Part shown: one piece after another, positions 41,863 to 50,970 of the stretch | Numbering within the stretch: the stretch's first letter is position 1 | Layout: each line of letters begins with the position of its first letter | Assembly (NCBI RefSeq): GCF_000423185.1 | Contig: NZ_AUHM01000005.1 | Coordinates: forward strand, 1 to 64,000 | Origin: Inquilinus limosus DSM 16000 | Lineage (GTDB): Bacteria; Pseudomonadota; Alphaproteobacteria; DSM-16000; Inquilinaceae | DNA length: 64,000 nucleotides | Direction: 5' to 3' | Program-made: the position numbers and the translations under genes | Notes under the pieces: model-generated | What the model was told of the DNA's origin: nothing | Database searches by the model: none | Seen by the model: only the letters and a program-made list of their open reading frames with translations

Positions 41863-43615
41863 TTCGAGGGCCATGATGCTCCCGGGGGGCGTCGCCCAGA
41901 GCCTGCAGCAGCGCTTCGCGCAAGGCCGCGGCGTCGTCCTCCGGCACCAGGGTGACGCCCGGACCCGCATCGATGCCGCAGGCGGCGGTGGCGATCACCG
42001 GGATGCCCAGCGCCATGGCGCGCAGCAGCGCCCGCGGCTGGTGCTCGACGATCGCCGGCAGCACCACGGCCGCGATCGGATCGGGCCAGGGGCCGACGGG
42101 CAGCGTTCGCGCCGCGACGTTGCGCCAGAACGGGCCGTCCTGCTCGCGCGCCCGGCCGGTCACGGCGAGGTCGATGTCCATGCCCTCGACCGCGTCGCGC
42201 AACGCATGGGCACCCTTGCGGCCCAGGGGCGAGGCCGGGAACAGGATGGTGCGGCCGCCGATCGTGGGCTTGGGGGCGGCGGCCGCATCCGGCAGCGCCC
42301 AGTCGAGATGCACCGCCCGGTCCGGGAAGCGCGCGGCGATGCCGGCATGCGGCGTGTACAGGCGTGCGGCGGCGGCCAGCGCCTCGGCCTCGGCCGCCAC
42401 GATCTCCTCCGGCGCCCGGAAATCGCCCAGGGTCGGGCTCTCCGGGTGACGCGCCAGGGCCCGGTCCAGCCGCGCCTGCAGCGCCGCCAGCGGCCAGCGC
42501 TCCATCAGCACGTCGAAGCTGCGGCCCTGCAGGCAGCCGAGGCGCCACAGATGCGGCAGCAACCCCTGGCCGACCACCAGATGGGTGTGGCGGTAGGACA
42601 GGTGCGCTGCGTAGGCCTCGGCCAGGCGCCGGTCGTGCTCCAGCATCGCCCGGGGCAGGGCGCCGCCGGTGGCCGGCAGGCGGCGCAGCGCCCGGGCGCG
42701 GGCCAGCGCGACCAGCGTGGCGCGGCTCTCGCCGCCCCGCAGCTCCGGCCAGGCGTAGCGGGCCCGGGCGGGCCAGCGCATCGGCAGGAACAGCCGGTCC
42801 TCCGGCCCCGCCTGGGCGCGCATCAGCGCCGCATATTCCGGCCAGCAGCCATCGACCAGCCAGGCGGTCGGCCGCCGCGTGACGGCCGCGCCCTTCGGCA
42901 GGTGGTGGATGCAAGCCTCCCGGGCGCAGCCGACGCAGTCATGCGCCGCCTCGCGCTGGGCCGGGAAGGGCACCACGATCCCGGCCGCCGGGGCGGCGGC
43001 GCTGCGGAAGCGGATCTCCAGCTCCGACGCCGTCAGCCGCGCCTCGATGCGGAAGCTTGCCGGGCTGCGGAAGCGCAGGTCGACATAGTTCCAGAACACG
43101 GTGGCGTCGCGCCGGGCGGCGGCGCGGGAGCCCGGCACCAGCCGGCTGTGGGCGTGGCGCTCGACGATCTCGAAGCCGGCCGCCAGCGCCGCCTCGTACA
43201 GGCCGTTCGACAGCTGGCACAGTCCGCCGCCGGTGCTGGCGACGAGGCAGCCCTCGCGCAGCTCGCGCCCGGCGACGAAGCCGCGCCGGCGGGTGGCCCG
43301 ACCGACCTGCCGCCAGAAGCTGAACACCGTCCCGGCGGGCACCACGACGCCGTCGAGGGCGCGCACGGCCAGGCGCAGATTCTGGATCTTGCCGGCGGTC
43401 AAGTCGTGCTCGCCGGCCCCTTCGGCGCCGGACCACAGCGGCGACCGGATCTCGGCGACGACGGGAGCGTCGCGCAGCCCCTCGGCCCGCCGGTGGCGCG
43501 CCGGCCGGCTGCGGATCTCGGCCACGGTCCGGCGGGTGCGCAGCAGCGCGGCCTTGGCCCGGAAAGCCAGTGCGCTCCAACGTGACGGAACCCCGTGATC
43601 CGCTGGCCGTGACAT
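41837..43615 (-). CDS. VanW-domain / glycosyltransferase fusion protein
   Basis: A 592-residue two-part protein. The N-terminal ~200 residues are VanW-like (GKIQNLRLAVRALDGVVVPAGTVFSFWRQVG, then STGGGLCQLSNGLYEAAL). A cysteine/histidine cluster follows (Cys227, Cys230, Cys235, His237-238), possibly a metal or Fe-S site. The C-terminal ~350 residues look like a GT-B glycosyltransferase (GRTILFPASPLGRKG, LRAMALGIPVIATAACG, LVPEDDAAALREAL). ATG 43615 is chosen over a longer frame. The last residues (SFGNALA) are encoded by a palindromic repeat. Function unknown; envelope polymer synthesis is a guess. Confidence 0.72.
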   Translation of the reverse strand: MSRPADHGVPSRWSALAFRAKAALLRTRRTVAEIRSRPARHRRAEGLRDAPVVAEIRSPLWSGAEGAGEHDLTAGKIQNLRLAVRALDGVVVPAGTVFSFWRQVGRATRRRGFVAGRELREGCLVASTGGGLCQLSNGLYEAALAAGFEIVERHAHSRLVPGSRAAARRDATVFWNYVDLRFRSPASFRIEARLTASELEIRFRSAAAPAAGIVVPFPAQREAAHDCVGCAREACIHHLPKGAAVTRRPTAWLVDGCWPEYAALMRAQAGPEDRLFLPMRWPARARYAWPELRGGESRATLVALARARALRRLPATGGALPRAMLEHDRRLAEAYAAHLSYRHTHLVVGQGLLPHLWRLGCLQGRSFDVLMERWPLAALQARLDRALARHPESPTLGDFRAPEEIVAAEAEALAAAARLYTPHAGIAARFPDRAVHLDWALPDAAAAPKPTIGGRTILFPASPLGRKGAHALRDAVEGMDIDLAVTGRAREQDGPFWRNVAARTLPVGPWPDPIAAVVLPAIVEHQPRALLRAMALGIPVIATAACGIDAGPGVTLVPEDDAAALREALLQALGDAPREHHGPRRSFGNALA

Positions 43616-43770
43616 GATCGTCTCTGTTCCCCCGTCGCCGACGGGACCAGTGGAGCGGGGGAAGATGGCCGGACGATGTCGCCGCGGTGGCAGGCCGGGC
43701 GCCATGCGGTCGGACTTGACGTCCGGCTCCGCTGGCTTGATGAAAGGCGACGCTTCCGTTCGGGCCCGCC

Positions 43771-44730
43771 ATGACGACCGACGCCCCCCGCCGCATCGGC
43801 TTCCTGCTGCTGCCGCAATTCTCGATGATGGCCTTCGCTTCGGCGCTGGAGCCGCTGCGCGTCGCCAATCGGCTGTCGCGGCGCCAGGTCTATCGCTGGA
43901 CCATCTTCTCCGCCGACGGCTTGCCGGTGCCGGCCTCGAACGGCCTGCCGCTGCCGGCCGACGCCGTGGCCGGCAGCCAGGACGATCTGCCGATGCTGAT
44001 CGTCTGCGCCGCCTTCGAGCCGCTGGCCGCCGTCACCCCGGCGCTGATCCGCTGGTTCCGCCGGCTCGACCGCGCCGGCGCGGTGCTGGGCGGGATCGAC
44101 ACCGGCTGCTTCGCGCTCGCCGCCGCCGGGCTGCTCGACGGCTACCGCGCCACCGCGCATTGGGAGGCGCTGGACGGCTTCGCCGAGCAGTTTCCGCGGG
44201 TCGAGGCGCGGGCCTGCCTGTTCGAGGCCGACCGCCGCCGCCTGACCTGCGCCGGCGGCACCGCGGCGCTGGACCTGATGCTGCAGATCATCCGCATGGA
44301 TCACGGCGCCCGGCTGGCCGCGGCGGTGTCGGAGCAGTTCATCTACAACACCCTGCGCCATGCCGAGGACCGGCAGCGCCTGTCGGTGCCGCGCCAGCTC
44401 GACATCCGCGACAGCCGCCTGGCCCGGATGGTCGAGATCATGGAGCGCAACGTCGCCAGTCCCATCGCCGTCACCGCCCTGGCCCGCACCGTCGACATGT
44501 CGCCGCGCCAAGTCGAGCGGCTGTTCGCCCGCCATCTCGGCAAGGGACCACAGGGCTTCTATCAGTCGCTGCGGCTGCAGCGGGCGCGGTCGATGGTGCA
44601 GTATTCCGACGACCCGCTGCTGGAGGTGGCGGTCGCCTGCGGCTTCGGCAGCTACGAGCATTTCTGCCGCTGCTACCGCCGTGAATTCGGCGTGCCGCCC
44701 AGCCGCGACCGGCGCGCCTCCGCCACGTAA
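43771..44730 (+). CDS. cdhR: GlxA-family AraC regulator, likely carnitine regulator (CdhR-like)
   Basis: The 319-residue protein pairs an N-terminal DJ-1/PfpI-like sensor (RIGFLLLPQFSMMAFASALEPLRVANRL; GGIDTGCFALAAAGLLDG) with a C-terminal AraC DNA-binding domain (ARTVDMSPRQVERLFARHLGKGPQGFY...ACGFGSYEHFCRCYRREFGVPPSRDR). CdhR and related GlxA proteins regulate carnitine or betaine catabolism. The two genes downstream are carnitine-degradation enzymes, which supports this assignment. Confidence 0.82.
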   Translation: MTTDAPRRIGFLLLPQFSMMAFASALEPLRVANRLSRRQVYRWTIFSADGLPVPASNGLPLPADAVAGSQDDLPMLIVCAAFEPLAAVTPALIRWFRRLDRAGAVLGGIDTGCFALAAAGLLDGYRATAHWEALDGFAEQFPRVEARACLFEADRRRLTCAGGTAALDLMLQIIRMDHGARLAAAVSEQFIYNTLRHAEDRQRLSVPRQLDIRDSRLARMVEIMERNVASPIAVTALARTVDMSPRQVERLFARHLGKGPQGFYQSLRLQRARSMVQYSDDPLLEVAVACGFGSYEHFCRCYRREFGVPPSRDRRASAT

Positions 44731-44837
44731 CGGAAACCGTCAAGCCGCTGTCGCTCCCGATCAAGGCTCGGCGGCACCCCGGGGCGTAGCCTGAACCCGG
44801 GTGCCGGTTCGCCGGCGAGATGGGGAGGTGGCGGGCG

Positions 44838-45761
44838 ATGGCCCTGCAGACTGACATCAACCGGCGCGTGATCGTGACCTGCGCCGTCACCGGCGCCGGC
44901 GACACGGTGGGCAGGCATCCGGCGATCCCGGTGACGCCGCAGCAGATCGCCGATGCGGCGCTGGAGGCGGCGAAGGCCGGCGCCACCGTCGCCCATATCC
45001 ATGTCCGCCACCCCGAGACCGGCAAGCCCAGCCGCGACCCGGCCCTCTACCGCGAGGTGGTGGACCGCATCCGCTCCTCCGGCGTCGACATCGTCATCAA
45101 CCTGACCGCCGGCATGGGCGGCGACCTGGTGATCGGCCCCGAGAACGACCCGACCAAATTCGGCCCCGACACCGACCTCATCGGCGGCGTCGCCCGGCTG
45201 CCGCATGTCGAGCAGCTGCTGCCGGAGATCTGCACCCTCGACTGCGGCTCGCTGAATTTCGGCGACGGCTCGCTGGTCTATGTCTCCACCCCCGACATCC
45301 TGCGGAAGCAGGCGAAGCGGATCCAGGAGCTGGGGGTGAAGCCGGAGCTCGAGATCTTCGACACCGGCAATCTCTGGTTCGCGCGGAAGATGGTGGAGGA
45401 GGGGCTGATCGACGCGCCGCCGCTGTTTCAGCTCTGCCTCGGCATTCCCTGGGGTGCGCCGCCCGACCCGCGGATGATGCTGGCGATGCGCGACATGCTG
45501 CCGGAGGGCGCGGTCTGGGCCGGCTTCGCCATCGGCCGGCTGCAGCTGCCCTTCGTCGCCCAGGCGGTGCTGCTGGGCGGCCATGTCCGGGTCGGGCTCG
45601 AGGACAATCTCTATCTCGACAAGGGCGTCCACGCCTCGAACGGCAGCCTGGTCGAACGGGCGCGCACCATCATCGAGGCGATGGGGGCGAAGGTGATGAC
45701 CCCGGCCGAGGCGCGCAGCCATCTCGGCCTGAAGGCGAGGGGGCAGGCCCATGCCGCGTGA
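44838..45761 (+). CDS. BKACE-family dehydrocarnitine cleavage enzyme
   Basis: A 307-residue beta-keto acid cleavage enzyme that would convert 3-dehydrocarnitine plus acetyl-CoA to betainyl-CoA and acetoacetate. Seen motifs: [49 protein letters not shown] (metal ligands), [19 protein letters not shown] and [15 protein letters not shown] 44838 follows GGGGAGG. It overlaps the carnitine dehydrogenase gene by 11 bases, so the two are translationally coupled. The pairing is the basis for the substrate assignment. Confidence 0.88.
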   Translation: MALQTDINRRVIVTCAVTGAGDTVGRHPAIPVTPQQIADAALEAAKAGATVAHIHVRHPETGKPSRDPALYREVVDRIRSSGVDIVINLTAGMGGDLVIGPENDPTKFGPDTDLIGGVARLPHVEQLLPEICTLDCGSLNFGDGSLVYVSTPDILRKQAKRIQELGVKPELEIFDTGNLWFARKMVEEGLIDAPPLFQLCLGIPWGAPPDPRMMLAMRDMLPEGAVWAGFAIGRLQLPFVAQAVLLGGHVRVGLEDNLYLDKGVHASNGSLVERARTIIEAMGAKVMTPAEARSHLGLKARGQAHAA

Positions 45762-46728
45762 GATCCGCACCCTCGGCATCGTCGGCGGCGGCGTCATCGG
45801 CAGCGGCTGGGCCGCAAGGGCGCTGGCCCGCGGCCTGAACGTCGTCGCCTGGGACCCGTCGCCGACCGGCGAGCAGGCGCTGCGCGATGCCGTCGCCAAT
45901 GCCTGGCCGGCGCTGACCCGCATGGGCCTGGCCGAAGGCGCCGACCCGGAGCGGCTGCGCTGTCTCAGCTCTGCCGAGGCGGTCGCCGCCGAGGCCGATT
46001 TCGTGCAGGAGAGCGCGCCGGAGCGGATCGAGCTGAAGCGCAAGCTGCACGCGGCGATGGCGGAGGCGGCGCCGGCCGAGGTGATCCTCGGCTCCTCCTC
46101 CTCCGGCCTCTTGCCCAGCGAGATCCAGGACGGCGCGCGCCATCCGGAGCGGATCGTCATCGGCCACCCGTTCAACCCGGTCTATCTGCTGCCGCTGGTC
46201 GAGGTGGTGGGCGGCCGGCAGACGGCGCCGGAGACGATCACGGCGGCCTCGGCCTTCTACGCCTCGCTCGGCATGAAGCCGCTGCATGTCCGCAACGAGA
46301 TCGACGGCTACATCGCCGATCGCCTCTTGGAGGCGCTGTGGCGCGAGGCGCTGCACCTGGTCGCCGACGGCATCGCCACGACCAGGGAGATCGACGAGGC
46401 GATCTGCTTCGGCGCCGGCATCCGCTGGGCCTTCATGGGCACCAACCTGACGTACCACCTGGCGGGCGGCGAGGGCGGCATGCGGCATATGCTGGAGCAG
46501 TTCGGCCCGGCGCTGGAACTGCCCTGGACGAAGCTGGTGGCGCCGAAGCTGACCGACACCCTGATCGACCGCATGGTCGAGGGCACGCGGGAGCAGGCCG
46601 GCGGCTGGCCGGTGAAGAAGATCGAGCGCTGGCGCGACGAGCGCATTATCCGGATCCTGCAGGCGCTGGAAGCCGCCGATCGCGAGACCGGCCACCCGAC
46701 CTACGATCCGCGGCCGGGTTCGGGCTGA
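45751..46728 (+). CDS. cdhA: L-carnitine dehydrogenase (3-hydroxyacyl-CoA dehydrogenase family)
   Basis: The 325-residue NAD-dependent enzyme oxidises L-carnitine to 3-dehydrocarnitine. It has [31 protein letters not shown] (NAD), [52 protein letters not shown] and a C-terminal helical domain. The separate thioesterase domain found fused in some rhizobial carnitine dehydrogenases is absent here and no thioesterase gene is in the window. Overlap with the BKACE gene indicates one operon. Confidence 0.88.
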   Translation: MPREIRTLGIVGGGVIGSGWAARALARGLNVVAWDPSPTGEQALRDAVANAWPALTRMGLAEGADPERLRCLSSAEAVAAEADFVQESAPERIELKRKLHAAMAEAAPAEVILGSSSSGLLPSEIQDGARHPERIVIGHPFNPVYLLPLVEVVGGRQTAPETITAASAFYASLGMKPLHVRNEIDGYIADRLLEALWREALHLVADGIATTREIDEAICFGAGIRWAFMGTNLTYHLAGGEGGMRHMLEQFGPALELPWTKLVAPKLTDTLIDRMVEGTREQAGGWPVKKIERWRDERIIRILQALEAADRETGHPTYDPRPGSG

Positions 46729-46741
46729 GCCGTTCCGCCGG

Positions 46742-47848
46742 TCAGCGGCCGCCGAGGCGCACCCCCTGCCGCAGCTTGGCAGCGGTGGCGGCGAGCCGCG
46801 CCGCATAGGCCGGATCGCCCGACGCCGTGGGCGCCGGCAGCCGCCGTCGGGGCGCTGCCGCCGCGATCGCGGTCCGCACCCGCGCGACCTCGCCCTCGGT
46901 CACCGAGGTGCCGCCGAGCAGTTTCATGTAGGTCCTGCTGTCGTGCTGTTGCAGCACCTCGTCGAGCCACGGGCCGAGCGGGAAGTCGGGATCGGGCGCC
47001 AGCCATTTGCCTTGCAGCGACCGGCTGTCCGGGATGTCGGCATAGGTGGCGCCGCACTCGCCGAGCCAGATCGCATAGCCGAAGATCGCGGTGGCGATGT
47101 AGACCGGCGCCAGCAGGCCCGGGCCGACATCGGCGTAGATCAGCGGGACCTCGTCCAGATCGGCCATCGCCTTGGGCACGATGTCGAGCGTGTTCCGGTA
47201 GCAGGCCGCCGTCGGGTAGGCGCTGCGGAAGGCGTCGGCGAAGGCCTGGTTGCCGGCGGTCGGCGCCGCGTAGGTGGTGGGCACGATGGCGGGCGACAGG
47301 CTCCGCTGCCCCAGCTGCGCCTGCAGCCAGGGCGCCAGCACGGTGGTGACGCAGCCGCCCAGGCTGTGCCCGGTCACCTGCAGCGGCACCTGCCGGTTGG
47401 CGGCGGCGCCGTAGAAGCCGGCGAGAAAATCGACCAGGGACTGCCCGCCAGCGATCATGCCGGCGATCCGGGACAGCGCGTCGGCCGTGCCGTCGGCAAT
47501 CAGCGCGCCGGTCGGCGCCGTCCAGGGCGGCGCCTGCTGGCTGTCGGCGTCGAGGTCCTGGACGATCTGGTTCCACAGCCCCAGCAGCGGCGCGTCCCAG
47601 TCGGTGCCGCGCACGACCACCGCCAGGGACAGGGTCCGTTCCGACTCACTGCGGACCGCGACATAGGCCAGATTGGCCTGGGACGGGTCCTGCGCCGGCC
47701 CCCAGGCCAGCGACCAGCTGCCGCCGCCCGGCGCCGGCCAGGCCAGCGGGAAGCGGCCCGGGATGGTCGAGGGATCGAGATAGGAGATCTGGCACAGCTG
47801 GAGCAGGCTGATGCTCGCGGCATCGGCCGTGGCGAGCGGAGTGGACAT
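46742..47848 (-). CDS. Class 3 lipase-family alpha/beta hydrolase
   Basis: A 368-residue protein with the nucleophile elbow VTGHSLGGC (Ser162), an Asp candidate in YRNTLDIVPK and a His candidate late in the sequence (LQQHDSRTYMK). Early VVVRGTDWD matches the oxyanion strand of class 3 lipases. No signal peptide is visible, so it is cytoplasmic or exported by another route. ATG 47848 follows GAGG. It converges with the carnitine dehydrogenase gene 13 bases away. Confidence 0.82.
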   Translation of the reverse strand: MSTPLATADAASISLLQLCQISYLDPSTIPGRFPLAWPAPGGGSWSLAWGPAQDPSQANLAYVAVRSESERTLSLAVVVRGTDWDAPLLGLWNQIVQDLDADSQQAPPWTAPTGALIADGTADALSRIAGMIAGGQSLVDFLAGFYGAAANRQVPLQVTGHSLGGCVTTVLAPWLQAQLGQRSLSPAIVPTTYAAPTAGNQAFADAFRSAYPTAACYRNTLDIVPKAMADLDEVPLIYADVGPGLLAPVYIATAIFGYAIWLGECGATYADIPDSRSLQGKWLAPDPDFPLGPWLDEVLQQHDSRTYMKLLGGTSVTEGEVARVRTAIAAAAPRRRLPAPTASGDPAYAARLAATAAKLRQGVRLGGR

Positions 47849-47923
47849 GATCAATACCTCGGATCGAGAATAAAATTACAGAATCCGGAAATATATTTTA
47901 GCAGCCGTGCAATATCCCGAAAG

Positions 47924-48901
47924 CTATTTCACATGCGCCCGCAGCGTCCGGCCGCGGATGCGCTCGCGGTGCATGATGTAGAGGCTCGAGGCGATGACGA
48001 TGCAGGCCCCGATCACGACGAAGGGGTCGATCTCGTTGCCGAAGAACAGGCTGCCATAGGCCAGGGCCCAGACGATCATCGTGTACTGCATCGGCGCGAT
48101 GGTGCTGGCCGGGGCCAGCGACAGCGCCCGCACCACCAGGAACTGGGCAGATCCCATCAGCAGGCCGGCGGCGCCGACCCGCAGCAGGTCGAACCAGCTC
48201 GGCAGCTCGAACACGAAGACCGCCACCGGCAGGCTGGTGGTCAGCAGCCCCAGCATCACCGCGGTCACCAGCACGGCGCGCTGCTCGTCGCGGCTGATCT
48301 TGCGCATGATCAGCACCACCCCGGCGCCGGTGAAGACCGAGCACAGCGCCGAGAGATGGCCCAGCGTCAGCGTCTCGAAGCCCGGCCGCACCATCACCAG
48401 GATGCCCAGGAAGCCGACCACCACCGCGGCCCAGCGATGGGCCCGCACCTGCTCGCCCAGGATCGGGATCGACAGGATCGTCACCACCATCGGCGTGCAG
48501 AAGGCGATGGCGTAGACGTCGGCCAGCGGCAGGGCGGAGAAGGCGTAGAAACCGAAGATCGTGCCGATCCCGGCCAGGAGTCCGCGCAGCGCGATCAGCC
48601 GCGGATGCGCCGCCCGCATCCGGCGGAACCCGCCGTCGCGCTGCAGCATGATCAGGATCGGGATGCAGGCGAAGGCGACCTGCATCGGGATGATCTGGAA
48701 GATCGAATAGCTCGCCGTGAGGCCCTTCACCAGCGCGTCGCTGGACGCGAACATCAGGTTGGCCAGCAGCGAGCAGAGCACGCCGAGCAGCGGCGTCTCG
48801 GCGCCGGATGCGGCGGCCGGGGGAAGGGCGGCGGGTGGCGCCGCTGGCGCATGGGCAGGGGCCATCGGGACAGTCTCGTCGCCGCGCCGCCAGAGTCGCA
48901 T
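47924..48901 (-). CDS. EamA/DMT-superfamily transporter
   Basis: This 325-residue membrane protein has about ten helices in two EamA repeats (first around LGVLCSLLANLMFASSDALVKGL...ALRGLLAGIGTIFGFYAFSALPLADVYAIAFCTPMVVTIL; second around ALCSVFTGAGVVLIMRKISR...APMQYTMIVWALAYGSLFFGNEIDPFVVIGACIVIASSLYI). The proline/alanine-rich N terminus precedes helix one. GGAGACCGG precedes ATG 48901. The family exports metabolites; substrate unknown. Confidence 0.88.
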   Translation of the reverse strand: MRLWRRGDETVPMAPAHAPAAPPAALPPAAASGAETPLLGVLCSLLANLMFASSDALVKGLTASYSIFQIIPMQVAFACIPILIMLQRDGGFRRMRAAHPRLIALRGLLAGIGTIFGFYAFSALPLADVYAIAFCTPMVVTILSIPILGEQVRAHRWAAVVVGFLGILVMVRPGFETLTLGHLSALCSVFTGAGVVLIMRKISRDEQRAVLVTAVMLGLLTTSLPVAVFVFELPSWFDLLRVGAAGLLMGSAQFLVVRALSLAPASTIAPMQYTMIVWALAYGSLFFGNEIDPFVVIGACIVIASSLYIMHRERIRGRTLRAHVK

Positions 48902-49039
48902 GGTCGTTCCGGTCTCCCCGCCGGGCGGGGTCGCGCCGCCCCTCCCGCATGTCAGACATACTCCCGTCGACGGAGAAGTGGGTGATCGAAGCCGGAAGGG
49001 CTGGCATGCGCCCGGATCGGCTCATTGCAATACCTGCTA

Positions 49040-49053
49040 TGGAAACGTTTTAA
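49040..49053. promoter_or_regulatory. LacI-type operator candidate O1 of the sugar importer operon
   Basis: TGGAAACGTTTTAA is centred on a CG dyad and fits the LacI consensus of the form TGTAAACGTTTACA in its core AAACGTTT. It is the weaker of two sites upstream of the operon. Confidence 0.45.
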
Positions 49054-49108
49054 CAGGTTCCAGCCGGGCCGCTGCCCGAAACGGCGCCATGAAACCTCAC
49101 CGCTCGGA

Positions 49109-49122
49109 TGTTGACGTTCACA
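49109..49122. promoter_or_regulatory. LacI-type operator candidate O2 of the sugar importer operon
   Basis: TGTTGACGTTCACA differs from the site in front of the LacI gene (TGTTGACGTTTACA at 55948) by one base and shares flanking GA before and C after. The match between two distant promoters strongly suggests one regulator. Confidence 0.65.
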
Positions 49123-49208
49123 CGGATTCGGCCAAACATGGCAACGGTCTGATGAATAGGCGCCGGCGCGGGCCCGTCTCGCGGGCGAAGAGCGCCGAGG
49201 GGAGGGAT

Positions 49209-50747
49209 GTGAGCGTCCGGGAAACCGCATCGTCCGAACTGTCCGCGCCGCCCGTCATCGCCGCGGAGGGGATCTCGAAATCCTTCGCCGGGGTCGAGGT
49301 GCTGCGCGGCATCGACCTGGCTTTGGCCGGCGGCGAGATCCATGCCCTTCTGGGCGAGAACGGCGCCGGCAAGTCGACCTTCGCCCGCATCCTCGCCGGG
49401 GTGCACCGGCCCAGCGCCGGGCGCCTGCTGCTGCAGGGAAGGCCGGTCGAGATCGGCTCGCCGCTCGAGGCGCAGCGCCTGGGCATCACCCTGATCCATC
49501 AGGAGCCGATCTCCTTCCCGCATCTGTCGGTGGCGGAGAATCTGTTCATCGGCGGCGCCGACGGCGGCCCGTTCGTCCGGGTGCGCTGGCGCGGCATGGC
49601 GGGCGCGGCGCGGCGGCTGATGGACGATCTCGGCGTCGCCATCGACGTGACGCGGCCGACCGGCGGCCTGTCGATCGCCGACCAGCAGATGGTCGAGATC
49701 GCCCGCGCGCTGGCCGCCGACAGCCGGCTGATCCTGATGGACGAGCCGACGGCGCCCCTGACCCCGCGCGAGGTCGAGACCCTGTTCGCCATCGTCCGCC
49801 GGCTGCGCGACGAGGGCCGCGCCGTGGTCTTCATCAGCCACCGGCTGGAGGAGGTGCGGGCGCTGTGCGACCGGGTCACCATCTTCCGCGACGGCGAACG
49901 GGTGGCGACCGCCCCGGCCGCCGACCTGCCGGATGGCGAGATCATCCGGCTGATGATCGGCCGCCCGCTCAAGGCCTTCCTGCACAAGGAGAAGGCGGCG
50001 ATCGGCGAGACCGCGCTGGAGGTCGAGGGGCTGGGCCGCGCCGGCCGCTTCGCCGATATCGGCTTCACCCTGCGGCGCGGCGAGGTGCTGGGCATGGCCG
50101 GGCTGGTCGGCGCCGGCCGCACCGACGTGGCCCGGGCGCTGTTCGGCATCGCCCCGGCGGATCGTGGCCGGATCCGGGTGAAGGGGCGGGAGGTGGTGAT
50201 CACCGACCCGGCCCGGGCGATCGGCCTCGGCCTCGCCTATGTGCCGGAGGACCGGGCCGCCGCCGGCATCTTCCGGTCGCTGCCGGTCGACCAGAACATC
50301 ACCGCCGCGGCGCCCGGCCGGATCGCGCGGCGCGGGGTGATCAGCACGGCGGCGGAGCGGGCGGCGGCGCGCGGCGCGATCGAGAAGCTGCGCATCCGCC
50401 TGGCCTCGCCGCGCCAGCCGATCGGCGAGCTGTCCGGCGGCAACCAGCAGAAGGCGATCCTGGCGCGCTGGCTGATGACCGACCCGGAGATCCTGATCCT
50501 CGACGAGCCCACGCGGGGCATCGACATCGGCGTGAAGGCGGAGTTCTACGACATGATCAACGCCCTCGCCGCGGACGGGCGGGCGATCCTGCTGATCTCG
50601 TCGGAGCTGCCGGAGCTGCTGACCCTCAGCGACCGCATCCTGGTGATGTCCGAGGGCCGGCTGACCGCCGAGTTCACCCGCGCCGAGGCGACCCAGGAGG
50701 CGATCATGGCCGCCGCCGTTCCCCGCCGCCGGGCGGAGGGGGCGTGA
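49209..50747 (+). CDS. Sugar ABC importer ATP-binding protein (RhaT/LsrA type)
   Basis: A 512-residue double ATPase. Domain one: Walker [10 protein letters not shown], signature-region LSIADQQMVEIARALA, Walker B LILMDEPTAPL. Domain two: [31 protein letters not shown] and [16 protein letters not shown] 49209 is preferred because AGGGGAGGG lies just upstream; in-frame starts further up read through the operator region. First gene of an ATPase-permease-permease-binding protein operon. Confidence 0.92.
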   Translation: MSVRETASSELSAPPVIAAEGISKSFAGVEVLRGIDLALAGGEIHALLGENGAGKSTFARILAGVHRPSAGRLLLQGRPVEIGSPLEAQRLGITLIHQEPISFPHLSVAENLFIGGADGGPFVRVRWRGMAGAARRLMDDLGVAIDVTRPTGGLSIADQQMVEIARALAADSRLILMDEPTAPLTPREVETLFAIVRRLRDEGRAVVFISHRLEEVRALCDRVTIFRDGERVATAPAADLPDGEIIRLMIGRPLKAFLHKEKAAIGETALEVEGLGRAGRFADIGFTLRRGEVLGMAGLVGAGRTDVARALFGIAPADRGRIRVKGREVVITDPARAIGLGLAYVPEDRAAAGIFRSLPVDQNITAAAPGRIARRGVISTAAERAAARGAIEKLRIRLASPRQPIGELSGGNQQKAILARWLMTDPEILILDEPTRGIDIGVKAEFYDMINALAADGRAILLISSELPELLTLSDRILVMSEGRLTAEFTRAEATQEAIMAAAVPRRRAEGA

Positions 50748-50778
50748 TGTTGGCTCTAAGGCAATCGCAGCTCTTTAT

Positions 50779-50943
50779 AGTCCCCCCTCCCCTTGCGGGA
50801 GGGGGGCAGGGGGAGGGGGGTGGCGCCGCAAGAGCCGTCCTCGCCTCGTCCAAGCAATCGGGTCGTCGCGCGCCGAGGTCAGGCCGGCCGGCTTCATCGA
50901 CAACCCCCTCCCCCTACCTCCTCCCGCGAGGGGAGGGGGGACT
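50779..50943. repeat. Inverted pair of C/G-rich repeats inside the sugar importer operon
   Basis: A ~43-base unit starting AGTCCCCCCTCCCC (from 50779) recurs in inverted orientation ending at 50943, with about 80 bases between. Each unit also forms its own hairpin (CCCCCCTCCC / GGGAGGGGGG at 50782-50806). The element separates the ATPase and first permease genes by 223 bases, whereas the other junctions of the operon are overlapping or short. Confidence 0.7.
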
Positions 50944-50970
50944 CGGAAGCGTTTGCGAGGGGGCACCCCG

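Larger units (their letters stand above)
48902..49208. promoter_or_regulatory. Divergent control region between the EamA gene and the sugar importer operon
   Basis: The 307-base gap has no good coding frame but holds two LacI-type operator candidates (listed separately). Their placement 85-170 bases before the ATPase gene fits a regulated promoter for the importer operon. Confidence 0.5.
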
